From NCBI GenBank assembly GCA_033439795.1, contig JAUTDP010000008.1:2294001-2358000 (forward strand): a DNA stretch of 64,000 nt. The letters run 5' to 3'. The DNA is from Sordaria brevicollis (taxonomy: Eukaryota; Ascomycota; Sordariomycetes; Sordariales; Sordariaceae). The notes beneath the pieces are model-generated. The model had not been told where the DNA came from. It was given only the letters and a program-made list of their open reading frames with translations, and did not search any database. This document shows positions 48,907-61,063 of the stretch, one piece after another. A program made the translations under genes and the position numbers. The first letter of the stretch is position 1, and every line of letters starts with the position of its first letter.

Positions 48907-51374
48907 ATGCGTTTCGGCAAGACGCTTAAGCAGTCCATTTACGAGCCATGGCGGGACAAGTACATCGACTATGGCAAGCTCAAGAGCATCCTCCGCGAGG
49001 ACCGGCCTGATGATGAGGACGAGCCATGGACCGAGGAGGACGAAAACCGCTTCTGCGACGAGATCTTCAACACCCAGCTCGAAAAGGTGGCTCAGTTCCA
49101 GGAGGAGAAAATGCAGGAGCTGCGTCAACGAGTAGATACTGCCTTCGAAAAGCTCAAAGAACTCCCGCCTGCCGATTCCGAGAACAAGGACAAGCCGACT
49201 GACGAAGCCCTCGCCCAGCGACTCAAGGATCTTGAGGCCGAGCTGGATGGAATCACGAACGAGGTCAAGGAACTTCAAAAGTACAGCAGCCTGAATTACA
49301 CGGGCTTCCTCAAGATCGTCAAGAAGCATGATCGCAAGCGTGGCGATCAGTACAAGATCCGTCCCATCATGCAAGTCAGCCTATCCAAGCGGCCCTTCAA
49401 CTCGGAGCAAGGATACTCGCCTCTGCTCAACAAGCTGTCGCTCATGTACTTTGCTATCCGTCAACACCTCGAAGACAACGCCCCCGCCGAGCCATATCTC
49501 GATCCCGAAAGCCAACCCGAGACACACAATGGCGAGAAGTATACGGCCTACAAGTTCTGGGTTCATCCCGATAACCTACTGGAGGTCAAGACGTACATCC
49601 TTCGCCGGCTCCCTACTCTCGTTTACAGCCAACAGTCGGCCAAGGAATGGGATGGCGATGAAGACCCGACCATCACGTCGCTGTACTTTGACAGCCCCAG
49701 CTTCCAGATGTATAATCAAAAAGTAGATCGTGAGACCGAGGCGTCATCGCTCCGCCTGCGTTGGTATGGTCAGCTGAGCCAGAAGCCAGATATTGTTCTG
49801 GAGCAAAAGATCATCCACGACAACGGCACAAGCGAAGAGCGCAAGTTCCCCATCAAGGAGAAGTACATAAAGCCGTACTTGGATGGCGAGTACAAGATGG
49901 AGAAGTCGATTCAGAAGATGGAACGCCAGGGCCAGAGCACCGCAGACGTGGACGAGTTCCGCTCCACTGCCAATGCTATCCAGGATTACATCCGCAGCAA
50001 CAAACTTCAGCCCGTCATTCGCGCAAACTACGTGCGGACGGCCTTCCAGAAGCCTGGAGACGATCGCATTCGCGTGTCGATCGACACCGACATTGCCTTT
50101 ATCCGCGAGGACACCCTCGACCGCGACAGGCCGTGCCGCGACCCGCAGAACTGGCATCGCACCGATATAGACGACAGCAACATGACCTACCCCTTCAAGA
50201 ACATCAACCAGAGCGAGGTGTCTCGGTTCCCCTACGCAGTGTTGGAAATCAAGCTAAAGGAGGACCAGAACCGCAAGCGACCAATCTGGGTCACGGACCT
50301 GATGGCCTCGCATCTGGTCCACCCCTGCCCTCGCTTTTCCAAGTTCATGCACGGAGTCGCCTCCCTCTTCGAGGACTACGTCAATAGGTTGCCGTTCTGG
50401 CTCCCTGACCTGGACACCGACATCCGCAAGGATCCCCAGACGGCATTCGAGGAGGAGGAAGCAAAGCGAGCCAACCGTGCCCAGAACGAGCAAGTCGTCG
50501 GTAGTTTCCTGGGCACCAAACTAGGCAACTCATTCAAGCCCTCCCGGAGCTCTCCCGTGGCTAAGTCCTACCTCGCTGAGCGCGTAGCGGCCGAGAGCAG
50601 CGGTGCCGTCAAACCGCAAACTCCCGTCTCCGGAGCGACAGACAGGACCCCCGCCGGTGAGCCCCTCGCAAGCGACGGCAGCCAGCTCCAACAGAACGCC
50701 GGCCAGCAACAAAACGGTGGTCGCGGCGGTGATTACGGCACCATGTCCCTCTCTTCCGTCTTCCCCGGCTTCTCGCTCTCCAAGTACTCCAAAGCAATGC
50801 GTCTTAAGCGGGCCCAGCGCGAAGGCGGCGGCGGCGGCGGCCGTCGCGGTTCCGTGACCCTGCCTCCGGGTGTCGAGGAGCCTACCGAGTGGCTCAAGAA
50901 CTCCGGCCCTTTGCAGATCGAGCCCAAGGTCTGGCTGGCTAACGAGCGGACGTTCCTCCGGTGGCAGCACATTTGCGTGCTGTTGGGAGGTCTGGCCATC
51001 AGCTTGTACACGGCCGCGGGTAGGGACACGGTGGCGGAGTGGATCGCGATTGGGTTCATCCTGACTGCGGCGTTTGCTGGCGGGTGGGGATACTTCTTGC
51101 TGCACTCGCGCAGGAGGATGATTATTGAGAGGAGTGGAAAGGACTTTGATAACTTTTTGGGTCCGTTGGTGGTTAGTGTTGCGCTGATGGTGGCGCTGAT
51201 TTTGAACTTTAGCTTTGCGGTAAGTTTTAAATTTGCACGTAGAGAGGGTAGGGATGAGAAGCAGTTGCTGACTTGTGTCTTTTTCAGTATCGTGACTTTT
51301 TGGCCAGACCCGAGATTGGCACCGAGGTTGAAGCTCTGTTTGAGCAAACGGCTGGTCACGTCGACCTGAGGTAG
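48907..51374 (+). CDS. vtc4: Vacuolar transporter chaperone 4, polyphosphate polymerase subunit
   Basis: Catalytic subunit of the VTC complex, which makes polyphosphate from ATP at the vacuolar membrane and moves it inside; activity is switched by inositol pyrophosphate binding to SPX. Exons 48907-51219 and 51288-51374 (68-nt intron) encode 799 residues. The SPX domain is residues 1 to about 150 (MRFGKTLKQSIYEPW start, KIVKKHDRK at the end). The polymerase tunnel domain spans about 210-490. It keeps the ATP-binding basic residues of active VTC4: Arg283 and Arg285 in LRLRW, Lys301 in LEQK and Lys313 in ERKFPIK. A Ser/Gly/Gln-rich linker leads to three membrane segments. The last exon gives YRDFLARPEIGTEVEALFEQ and replaces a spurious read-through tail. 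Retained catalytic residues favour VTC4 over VTC2/VTC3. Confidence 0.93.
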
Positions 51375-52011
51375 AAGAATGATCTGTAGGGTTAGATTCG
51401 GATGATGAGAGGTTGGATATGAAACTCATGCTTGGTTAACGAAGGGATAACGAACGAAAGATTGGATAAGGAAAAGAAGATATGGGAGTATGGTTATGAC
51501 TGTATGACTTGAGGATATGGCATGCGGGCGGCCGTTGATTAGAGGAATGCATTGATGAGGAATAGTGTTGAAGGATCATACAAAGGTACATGTTGTACCG
51601 ATCAAGAGCATCAAATTGGATACGAGAAGGGGACGTTAGATTAGTAGCATGCGCAATAATCGCCGTCGAAAGGGAGCTATCTCATCTTTCTCTTGATGCG
51701 TGCACGGGCCACACTGATGGTTTGGAGAAAATGCAAATGGGTTTGAAGTTCTGGACTGAACAAGAAGTTCATGCAAACACCATCTCAACAACGCCATCCA
51801 ACAAAACTTGCACTACCACCGTGATCTTTTCCACCCTGCCTCGAGAAATTACCTTCTTTTTTTTGTGCGAGCCTCAAACACTTGGACAGCCAGTCATTAA
51901 AGGCCCTCAACTCACCTAGGCCAGTGGAAGGGAGAAACAAGGGAAGAATTTCTGCTACAACCAACAAACACCAACATCAAATATCACACAACCCAACCAT
52001 CACCAACAAAA
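51375..52011. other. Intergenic region VTC4-CTF8
   Basis: VTC4 3' region and a short CTF8 promoter. The 100 bases before the CTF8 start are rich in CAA/CCA. No other feature seen. Confidence 0.5.
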
Positions 52012-52491
52012 ATGTCAACACCAACAATCCCCCTCCACCCCCGTGCCCTCCAAACCAGCACCTCATCACCAAACCCCCTCCCACCCCTCATCCAAACCCC
52101 AACCGGCCTCGCCCTCCTCGAACTCCAAGGAACCCTCAACATCCGCGACTTTGACCCTACATCATCCTCTTCGCAACCAATCCCGGTAGGCCGCATCGAT
52201 TTCCCCGATTACAACCCGAACTCCCTCACTTTTGATGTCAACGACAAGAAGTGGATGAAGAGGGTGTACATGTATATTGGGGAGCATCAGAGATTGCATG
52301 GGGAGGTTAAACAGTTGCCGAAGGCTGTGGGAGTGATTAGGAGGAGGGGTTCTAGGGCTGGAGGGGAAGAAGGGGGTGAAGGGGGCAGGGAGGGAGGGGA
52401 TGAGGGAAAGGAAGAGCTGGAGGTGCTGGAGATTATCAAGTACAAGATTGTTTTTGCGTCGAGGCCGGAGCCGGTTACTGGGAGTCACTAA
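52012..52491 (+). CDS. ctf8: Chromosome transmission fidelity protein 8 (CTF8)
   Basis: Subunit of the CTF18-DCC1-CTF8 alternative clamp loader, which acts on PCNA during replication and in sister-chromatid cohesion. Single exon, 159 residues. The conserved core starts with TGLALLELQGTLN. It continues with VGRIDFPDY and the block WMKRVYMYIGEHQRLHGEVK, then LPKAVGVIRR, and closes with EIIKYKIVFASRPEP after an insert of Gly and Glu repeats (residues about 113-138). These blocks occur in the same order in other CTF8 proteins. The reading frame is intact, and the ATG at 52012 has a good context (AAAAATG). Confidence 0.9.
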   Translation: MSTPTIPLHPRALQTSTSSPNPLPPLIQTPTGLALLELQGTLNIRDFDPTSSSSQPIPVGRIDFPDYNPNSLTFDVNDKKWMKRVYMYIGEHQRLHGEVKQLPKAVGVIRRRGSRAGGEEGGEGGREGGDEGKEELEVLEIIKYKIVFASRPEPVTGSH

Positions 52492-54206
52492 GGGGGTCGT
52501 TGGTTGAAAGGTGTTGAACCGATGGGCGGGACGGACTTGTGGGAAGAAAAATGAAGGGGATTGAGGAAGGGAAGGGATAGTCTGGAGGTGGTCAACTCAT
52601 AACTGAGCATGGTTCTTGAAAGGGGAACAGAAAATAGAACAGAGGGCCACCTATTGAGATCGTGAACAGGAGAACGACGAGGTGTTGTTGGGAACCCTAA
52701 CGCTCTAGCAAGACTTTACTGTCACCAGGCCATCACGACCGTTGGCATCAGCGTTTTAGCTCGGCCTGCTCCGTCAGGTCAGTTTTGATGATCCGTTCAT
52801 CTTTCAAGATGATGGATGATGTCGTGTCATATGTCCCTTGTTTCTCAATCCCGTCCCAGCCTTCTTTGGGCGTCGTGGTTCCTGACTAATGTTTGAAGGG
52901 TCCTCCATGAAAAAGCACGAGGGGTCACGAGGTCATGCGGGATACTATTCTAGGGGTTCTGGATCTGGATCCATCTGTCCTTGTCTGTGATACCTTGACG
53001 GGTAGGTTGGACGAAGGCGGTGAATGATGTATGTACATGTAGTTCGAGACCAATTCGTTGTCGCGAACGCGTCTATCTGACCGGTGTAGCTCAGCTCCGT
53101 CCTTACCTACTTTGTGGCCAGCTCGTCAAGGAGTCCGAGAAGGGAGTATAGCTGTAGAGGTATGTAGTACTCATACGGACAGACAGACAAGATGGGATGA
53201 CTTCTCGGTCCCGGTCTCCGTGACTCCATAGACTCGCTCCAAGGGAACCTTCGGAAAAATACACGTTGCGGTCAAATCGACCATTCACGTTTCACATGCT
53301 GGAACATATTCGAGTCTGGTGTCTATGACAATCATGACTGGATTCACAAAAGTTGAGATGGTGGGACCCCGCCAGCCGGTGTCGTTGTAAAGCTGTCGGA
53401 TTGTCCACTGAGAGGTGGGGGATGCTGCAGCAGACGCCACAGCGGGCTCTGACTGGCTGATAGGGCGCGGAGTAAAGTGGTTGAGGCGAAGGAAGGTGAA
53501 CTGGACTCTTGTCACTTCCCGTCAGTGGGAATGCACAGTTTCAAGAAGACAGGAACAGTTGGGGGAAGGGAAGGGACGGGATCTCCAAAGCTTGGCCAAA
53601 CTCTTCCCTTTTCTACCTGTATGATGACGCCCGCATGGCCCGCATTCCATTCCCGCTCCAGTGCCGAATCCCCGGCCACCAGCACAACTCGACCGCCGGA
53701 GAGTCGGAGACATAGCGGAGGGTATTGTACTGAGAGTACTTAAGAACTAGGTATTTCATCACAGCTATGGATCCCCGCCCTGATTGTCCCCTTTTTTCCA
53801 ACTGAATTTCCATCTCCACTTCGTCAATGGCAACGCCTGCAATCCCTTGTCCACCAGGGTTCTAGACTAGGCTCTTATTGTTAAGACGACTTTAAAGCTA
53901 CCTATAATTTGTTCTTCTTCATCTCTTCGATTCACTCAACTGTTTGCTTATTCTGCTTGCTTTGCTGTCACCATACATCTAGTGGCTCACATTCGAACCT
54001 GACCTGTCCGAGGCCTTGAACCGCCCCCTTGACCGCCAACAAATCATCTACCATAGTCCCGGAGAGTATAAAAAGAGAGCCGCCACGCTCCCTTTCAAAA
54101 CACCACCTTGACGTCTGCACTTTCGCCCACCTTGCTGCCAACCTACAGAGCAGCCTCTTAATTACCCACATATCGACTGTAAAACAGAGTTTCAAGACAT
54201 CCTACT
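52492..54206. other. Intergenic region CTF8-GDE1
   Basis: Contains CTF8 3' sequence and the GDE1 promoter. Two CACGTT hexamers, a weaker Pho4-type site in yeast, occur near 53272 and 53286. A pyrimidine-rich stretch precedes the GDE1 start. No gene or RNA recognised. Confidence 0.45.
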
Positions 54207-57200
54207 ATGAAGTTTGGCAGAAAGTATACAAACCCAACTAAATACTGATCCTCTTCGTAGTACAAGCTAACGGCTATATAGTCTCCCACGTAACCAGGTC
54301 CCAGAGTGGGCGGCCTTTTATATCAACTACAAAGGCCTAAAGAAGCTAATCAAGGCTGCTCAAGAAGCGGCCAAGAATGGAGAGCCGGTAGATTTGGCAG
54401 AGTTCTTTTTTGCCCTGGACCGAAATCTCGAAGATGTCGACTCCTTCTACAACAAGAAGTATGCCGAGGCTTACCGGCGACTCAAGGTGCTGCAGGACCG
54501 TTATGGCAGCAAACCCGACATCGTCGCCAACCTCGATGATGACGAGATCGAGGAGCTAATGGGGGCTCTTCTTGAGCTGCGAGGTCAGTTCCGGAAGCTG
54601 CAATGGTTCGGCGAAATCAACCGACGCGGGTTTGTCAAAATCACAAAGAAGCTGGACAAGAAGGTGCCCACCAACACAACGAGCACCCAACACAACTACA
54701 TTTCCACAAAGGTCGATCTCCTGCCGTTCGCCACGGATAACGCCATCACCCGCATCTTGACCGAGGTCAACAAGTGGCTGTCGAAACTGGGAGATGCCCA
54801 GAATGTCGACGATGCAAAGTCCGAGAGATCAACACTCTCGTTGGGCCGTGCTTCTGCAAAAGCTATGCTTAACGTACCGGGTGCGCTTCTCGACAGGTTA
54901 GATCAGGCCATTCGTAAGGACGACGTCGCGACTTTGGAGAGCGGTTTGAAGGAAGGAAATCTAGCCAACGCCCAAGATTCGTCACCATCACAACAACCTT
55001 TGCTACTCAACCTACTCCAGCGATCTATTTCCTCCCGATCGAGAGACTGCATTGTCTTCCTTCTCAAGCAAGTCAAGTCACTGGACGAGCCCGACGATAT
55101 CAACGAGCGAAACTGCATCCACAGACTTGTTATTCACATTGGTCGCACAAAAACGGCTTCACTCATTAGCAGTGGTGAGCCAGAAGTCGAGTCTTACTTC
55201 CCGCGCACTGGAGTTCATTACGCGCAGCCTTACCTCACACCCGCCACCTCTCCCTTGTCAGCACCGCGTGGGACAACCCTTAAGGAGTCAAAACTCCTCG
55301 GCCACGATGACGAAGCCATTCAGCTGCTCAAGTACCTACTAGAGAACCTGAGACCGGACCAGAGAGTGGCTCTAATCGCCAAGGACGCATTCGGCCGTAT
55401 CCCGCTCCATTATGCCGCCCAGTTCGGCTTCGTGGTCGTGTGCCAGATCATCATGCGCAAGATGCAGGACTGGGGACAATTCAACGTCGAGAACGGCATC
55501 GACGCCCCTGAATGGCAGGATAAAGACGGAAACGCGCCGCTGCACTTGAGCGTCATTGGCGGCCACCCGCTAACCACCAAGGCGCTGCTTCAGGGAGAGA
55601 ACTGGAAGGGGGTTAATGACCACCAGGCCGAAATGAGGCGTGCCATCTCCAAGTCGAGCGCGGTGCTGGCTCTTGCGACCAAGGCCAACTCCAAGGATAT
55701 CGTCGAGCTGCTGGTCAATGCCGGAGTTGATATCAACTGGCAGGATAATAGCGGCGAGACGGCTTTGCACGTTGCGGCCAGGTTTGGCCATGATGAGTGC
55801 GCCAGGGTTTTGCTCAAGGGTACGGAACAGCAGAAGGTCAACCTCGAGTTGACTGAGAAAAACTTCGCGTGGACTCCGCTGCATATCGCGGCTGTTGATG
55901 GTCATCTGGGTGTCGCCCAGCTCCTCGTGGATGCCGGTGCGGATGTGGACAAGCTGGATTCGTCTGGCTGGACGGCAAAGGAGCATGCGGCATTGAGAGG
56001 CCATCTTGAGATTGCACGGCTTCTGTCAGCTCATAGTCAGGCTCCAGAGGATGTGAGCGGTAGCAGCACCGACGATGAGAAGTCATCAACGACTACGCCG
56101 TACCCTGAGACTGAGAACGCGTTGGCTTCATCCCTGGGAGATAGACGCTCCAACGGAAACTCGCGTCCTGCTGAACCTGTCAAGACCTTTGGCCACAGGT
56201 ATCTCAAAAATGAGAGCTTGGTACTCGTCAGTCTGGGTTCCATGGATATGCGCAAGGGAATCGAGGCCATCAAGTTGGACAAGGTCCCACTTGCTGAAGC
56301 GCACACGACACAGTTGGATACGGCTCTATCGGTTGTCGTGTCTGCGCAAGGCGCGCAGGGTGATCCTACTCTGATCGACCTGCCTGTCCACGAGAACATC
56401 TCTACGGAGCCAATCCTTTTCACTACGAAGGATGCCTCCAAGGTCAGACTCTTCTTCGATATCGTCCCGACATACTCGGGCAATGAAAAGAACAAGGTGG
56501 GCCGCGGTGTCGCTCTGCTTTCCAGTGTCCGTCCCACCGTCGGTACCAAGCGGATGAACCTCCAAGGCGACATCTCGGTGCCGATCATGGGCAGCAACTT
56601 TGAAGTCATCGGAACAGTCAACTTCAACTTCCTGGTCATCACCCCTTTTTCTCATCCCAAGATGGAGGTCACCTCCCAGCAGACATACTGGAAGAAGCTG
56701 GACTCTACCATGGTTATCGGCCACCGTGGCCTCGGCAAGAACGTGGTGGCCAACAAGTCTCTCCAGCTGGGCGAGAACACGATCCCGTCGTTCATTGCCG
56801 CCGCTAACCTCGGCGCCCAATACGTCGAGTTCGATGTGCAACTCACCAAAGACCACGTCCCTGTCATCTACCACGACTTCCTCGTCAGCGAGACGGGCTT
56901 TGACGCACCCGTCCATACTCTCACCCTCGAACAGTTCCTGCACATCAACCCCGACTCCTCCCGCTCTGGCAACCACCACCACCACCACCACCACCACGGC
57001 CATCATGGGCCCTCTGCCGGTCAACAAGCTCAGCATAGGGCGCTTAAGAAGTTCCGCAGCAACAGCCCCGGCCCGCGCCAGCGGTCCATGTCCATGGACT
57101 TCCCCAGCGGAGGCGGCGAACACAAAGACCTGATGGAAGAGCGCATGAAGCACACGCGCGACTTCAAAGAGAAGGGCTACAAGGGTAACTCGCGCGGCAA

Positions 57201-58030
57201 CTTCATCCAAGCCCCCTTTGCCACGCTCGAGGACTTGTTCCGCAAGCTGCCCGAATCTGTGGGTTTTAACATTGAGATGAAGTACCCGATGCTGCACGAG
57301 AGCGAGGAGCACGAGATGGACACGTACGCGGTCGAGCTCAACTCGTTCTGCGATACCGTGTTGCAGAAAGTCTATGACATGGCCGGGTCGAGACACTTGA
57401 TTTTCAGCAGTTTCAACCCGGATATCTGTCTGTGTTTGAGCTTCAAGCAGCCGAATATTCCCATTCTGTTTTTGACGGACGCGGGCACGTGTCCCGTCGG
57501 CGATATCAGGGCGAGCAGCTTGCAGGAGGCGATCCGGTTCGCGAGCAGGTGGAATCTGCTGGGCATTGTCAGCAACGCCGAGCCGCTGATTAATAGTCCG
57601 CGGTTGGTGAGGGTGGTTAAGCAGAGCGGGCTGGTTTGTGTCAGTTATGGGTCACAGAATAATGATCCTAGCTTGGTGCAGGTGAGTTTTCCTTTTTATT
57701 TTTGCCATATAGGCTGGATGGAACTAATCAAGTGTCTAAACAAAACAGAAACAAGTCAAAGAAGGCATCGACGCCGTCATTGTCGACAGTGTCCTGGCTA
57801 TTCGTAAGGGATTAACCAGGGACCGAAACAATGCCGCCAGCAACAGCAACGGCAAGACGAACGGTAAGGAACTTTCAGACAGAGTAAGAGAGGTGGAAGA
57901 AGCCATCAAGAAGGAGGAGGATCGCATTGAGGAAGAGGGCTCGTCTGCCGAGGGAAGCATGGCTAATGGGGAGAGTAACGGTACTACGACGACGCAGATT
58001 GAGGAGACTTTGAGGGCTTTGAGGACGTAA
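54207..58030 (+). CDS. gde1: SPX-ankyrin-GDPD glycerophosphocholine phosphodiesterase (GDE1-like)
   Basis: Hydrolyses glycerophosphocholine to choline and glycerol 3-phosphate, releasing phosphate reserves. Exons 54207-54223 (17 nt), 54282-57681 and 57749-58030 encode 1232 residues, close to yeast Gde1. The tiny first exon gives MKFGRNLPRNQVPEWAAFY, the conserved SPX start. SPX covers about residues 1-150 and ankyrin repeats about 374-590 (for example GETALHVAARFGHDECARVLL). The GDPD domain begins at HRG (His820) and keeps Glu837 in GENT, Glu855 and Asp857 in VEFDVQL and His870. Because the catalytic residues are present it is GDE1-like rather than a PHO81/NUC-2-type inhibitor, in which this domain is usually degenerate. 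A His/Ser-rich insert (run of eight His near residue 910) interrupts the GDPD domain. NUC-2 itself is the main alternative. Confidence 0.87.
56973..56997. repeat. CAC trinucleotide tract coding a polyhistidine run in GDE1
   Basis: Eight consecutive His codons, all CAC, followed by a Gly-His-His stretch, inside a low-complexity insert of the GDPD domain. Confidence 0.85.
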
Positions 58031-59582
58031 AGCAGTATGGGCTCTGCTGGTCCCACTTGAAAAAGAACTTGAAGGAGGGAATGGGGAGCGTTGGCTTGGT
58101 TGATATAATACATTGATAATACGCATTTGCAGGGAGTAGCCGGAAGAAAGAGCTAGATTAGACATGTGCTCAACGATGGTTTTAATGACATTGCAGAGGC
58201 CAAAGTTAGTCCTCAGATGATGAGTAGCATGCATCGTTGAAAGACCTAGAAGTGATTGTTGTTTATCAGAGTGGCTTGGGTAGGTAGAGTCGGGTGGAAG
58301 AGGAGAGGGCCGAGAGGAGGGTGTTCGTCGGGTACATCCGATGACGGCCGCCTGTAAGTCGAGTCACTAACAGGGATTGGTCATGATGTACGCAGAATCT
58401 GTTAGCAGGCTGCTTATATACCCATGGGCTGCCTCCGAGTTCGATGACAAAGGAAAGTCCGCGATAGTGTCAAGTAGCGAGATGAAACCGGCAGCCACGG
58501 CCGCACCCATCATTCGAGTACCGGAGGAGTGGCTGAGACGATCTCATGCGCAGAACTGTTTGAAGCATGCGAAAGGAGGGAGGCTCAGGAGGGATGCGTA
58601 ACCTCGAAAATGATGGAAGAGATCCTTGATCAGCTGGGTCTCCATATCTTGGCCTCGTGGTGGGCAGTGTATCTCTTGGGTGGTTTGCGTAAGAGAGAGG
58701 CGGCTGGGTTCCAAGTTCAGGTTGTACTAATACCTAATAAGCGCGCAGTGCAGCAGGGCCCTGGATGGTGATGATTAACAGTAGGACCCTGGATCCCTTG
58801 AAAAGTCTTGGGTTGCCCCTCTATAATTCTCCTACACCATCGTTCATCTGGTCGTCAAGGTATTCATTTTCCACATTGGGGGAAACTGAAAGAAGGCTCC
58901 CTTTCTTCCTATTTTTTACTTTGACGTGAAAGCTCAGATAAAGAGGAGAGTCACTGCCTGTGTATCGGACTTGCAACGAAGTCGGGTACCGGGCCGACAA
59001 TCGCAACCTCCATTGTTAAGGACCGCCTCAAGAGGCCTAAAAAGAAGCCCCGCACACACCCTCGCAACTGGAGTTCGGCCGATCGATTCACACTCGCAGT
59101 CCCCCCAGGTCGCTCGTCGCTCGTTGCTCGGCTGACAGCAGCAACTGCGACCCATTACGTCCACAGTCCAATCGTCTGAGGCCATCGCGCGCCATTTCAG
59201 CCACTAGACTACCTCTATTCATTCTTATCCTCCCCAGCCAACCTCTTTCCTGTCTAGCTGCCTCTAGTTCTCTTTCTCTCTTTTCTCTCGATCCAATACG
59301 AACGCGACCGGAATCATTTTTCTTTCTCAAGTGGAAGCGACCGACCAAAAAGACGACCACCTAAGAAAAGAGCGAACTGACTAAGGCGCCCCAGTACAGC
59401 ACAGTAGTCAGCTTGGAACTTGGAACATCTCTCACCCGACACCTGTGAACACCTACCGAGTTCGCTCCTTGACTCGACTTTCTTTCCAATTACAGCCATA
59501 AAGTCCGCTCAACAAACCCAAACCTCAACCGACAACAACCACCAAGAAATCGAAACATCTCATATACATACAAGTCAGCCCG
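58031..59582. other. Intergenic region GDE1-WW protein
   Basis: GDE1 3' region, then a long promoter and pyrimidine-rich leader (about 59220-59340) of the WW-domain gene. No other gene recognised. Confidence 0.5.
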
Positions 59583-61063
59583 ATGGCAGGCCCTGCGTCT
59601 CCAGGCAACGACGGCCCAACCTTTGCGCCCCCGCCGCTCCCCGCCGGCTGGATCGCGCAATGGGACAACGCCTCCAAGAAGTACTATTACGTCCAGCTCT
59701 CCACCGGCGTCTCGCAATGGGAGACGCCCACAGATCCAGCTCCCGTTGGCGCCACCCCCGGCGCCGCCCATGAACACCCCTACGGCGTGCCCGGCAGCGA
59801 CGGCGACAGGAAACCCGAGATCATCACGTACCCAGACGGCAGCCAGAGCGCCAAGTACCCCGATGGGAGAGTAGAGCCGGTTGCTCCTCGGGAGGACGGC
59901 ACGAGGGGGATTGGAGGTCCTGATCAGGATAGGAGTTTGGGTGTACGTTCTTTCAACCTGAACATGGGAAGATTCTCGCGACTGACAGTTTGTCTTCCTA
60001 CTCTAGTCCTTCATCGGAAACACACTCATCAGCAACCTCGCCGGTGGAAACAAGCAGTCGCATGGAAGCAGCAGCAGTGGCGGTGCGGGTGGCCTTGTTG
60101 GTTCCCTCCTTCAGGGCGCCATGGGCGGTGGCAGCCACAGCAACAACAACAATCACGGCAACAGCAGCAGCGGCGGTGGTCTCGGTGGTAAGATCGCGTC
60201 CCAGCTCGTCTCGGGCATGTTCTCGTCTGGCGGAAGCAGCAACAAGCCTCCGTCTTCGTCCTCGTCTTCGAACCAACACAACTATCACGGCAATGCGTCA
60301 TCATCGCACGGCTCTTCAGGCAGCCATGGCGGTGGTCTCTCTGGCGTTATGGGCGGCCTTGGTAATCTGTTTGGAAACAAGCCTAGCTCCGTAAGTTGAA
60401 TCCTGAATTTTGTTGTAACACCAAGCAGTAAAAAAGGCTAACCAGAAAACTCCTGAGCAGAGCTCCGGCTTCGGCTACTCCAACTCTGGACAAAGCGGTT
60501 CCTACAGCGGCCAGACACCTCCCGCGACATACCAGCAAGCCACCTCCGGAGGCAGCTCTTCCTCGACCTACCAGACGGCCGGACCTACACCATCGCACCA
60601 GTCACACCAATCGCACAGCGGCAGCAACACTCCTGCATATGGCGCCCCTGGTCAACATGCCCCTTACGGTCAAAACCAGCAGCAGCACGGTCAGCAGCCT
60701 TATGGTAGCACCCCCTCGTACACCTCGCCACCGACCGGCGGTCAGCCCCAGTACGCCCCTCCCCCGGCTGGAGGACCTCCCGGGCATTACGGACAACCGC
60801 AAGGGCAATACGGACAGCCCCCGTACGGCGGCCAGCCACAGGGAGGATACCACCAGCAGGGTCAGGGTGCTCCGTACGGACAACCGCCACAGGGAGGAGC
60901 TCCCTATGGCCAGCAGCCTCCGTACGGCGGACAGCAGCAGCAGCAGTACCCACCACCGCCTCCTGGACAATATGGACAGCCGCCTAGCGGCCAGTATGGT
61001 CAACAGCAGCCTCAGTACGGTGCGCCGCCGCCGCAGCAGCAGCAGGGTGGATACCGGTATTAG
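59583..61063 (+). CDS. WW-domain protein with low-complexity Gly/Ser and Gln/Pro/Tyr tail
   Basis: Function unknown. Three exons, 59583-59942, 60007-60390 and 60461-61063, encode 448 residues. An alternative acceptor at 60445 would add five codons; I prefer 60460 because the CTAAC branch point at 60438 is too close to the first one. A single WW domain covers residues about 19-49, with Trp23, the YYY stretch at 34-36 and Trp46. A conserved-looking block follows (YPDGSQSAKYPDGRVEP). The middle is Gly/Ser/Asn-rich with FIGNTLISNLAGG and LGGKIASQLVSGMF. The last 200 residues repeat units such as PYGQ and PYGGQ and end GGYRY. WW domains bind proline-rich ligands; the tail suggests an assembly or condensate-forming protein, which is inference. 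Confidence 0.82.

Noticed and set aside
53080..53150. A-box-like TGTAGCTCAG on the plus strand
   Set aside because: No matching B-box or acceptor stem.
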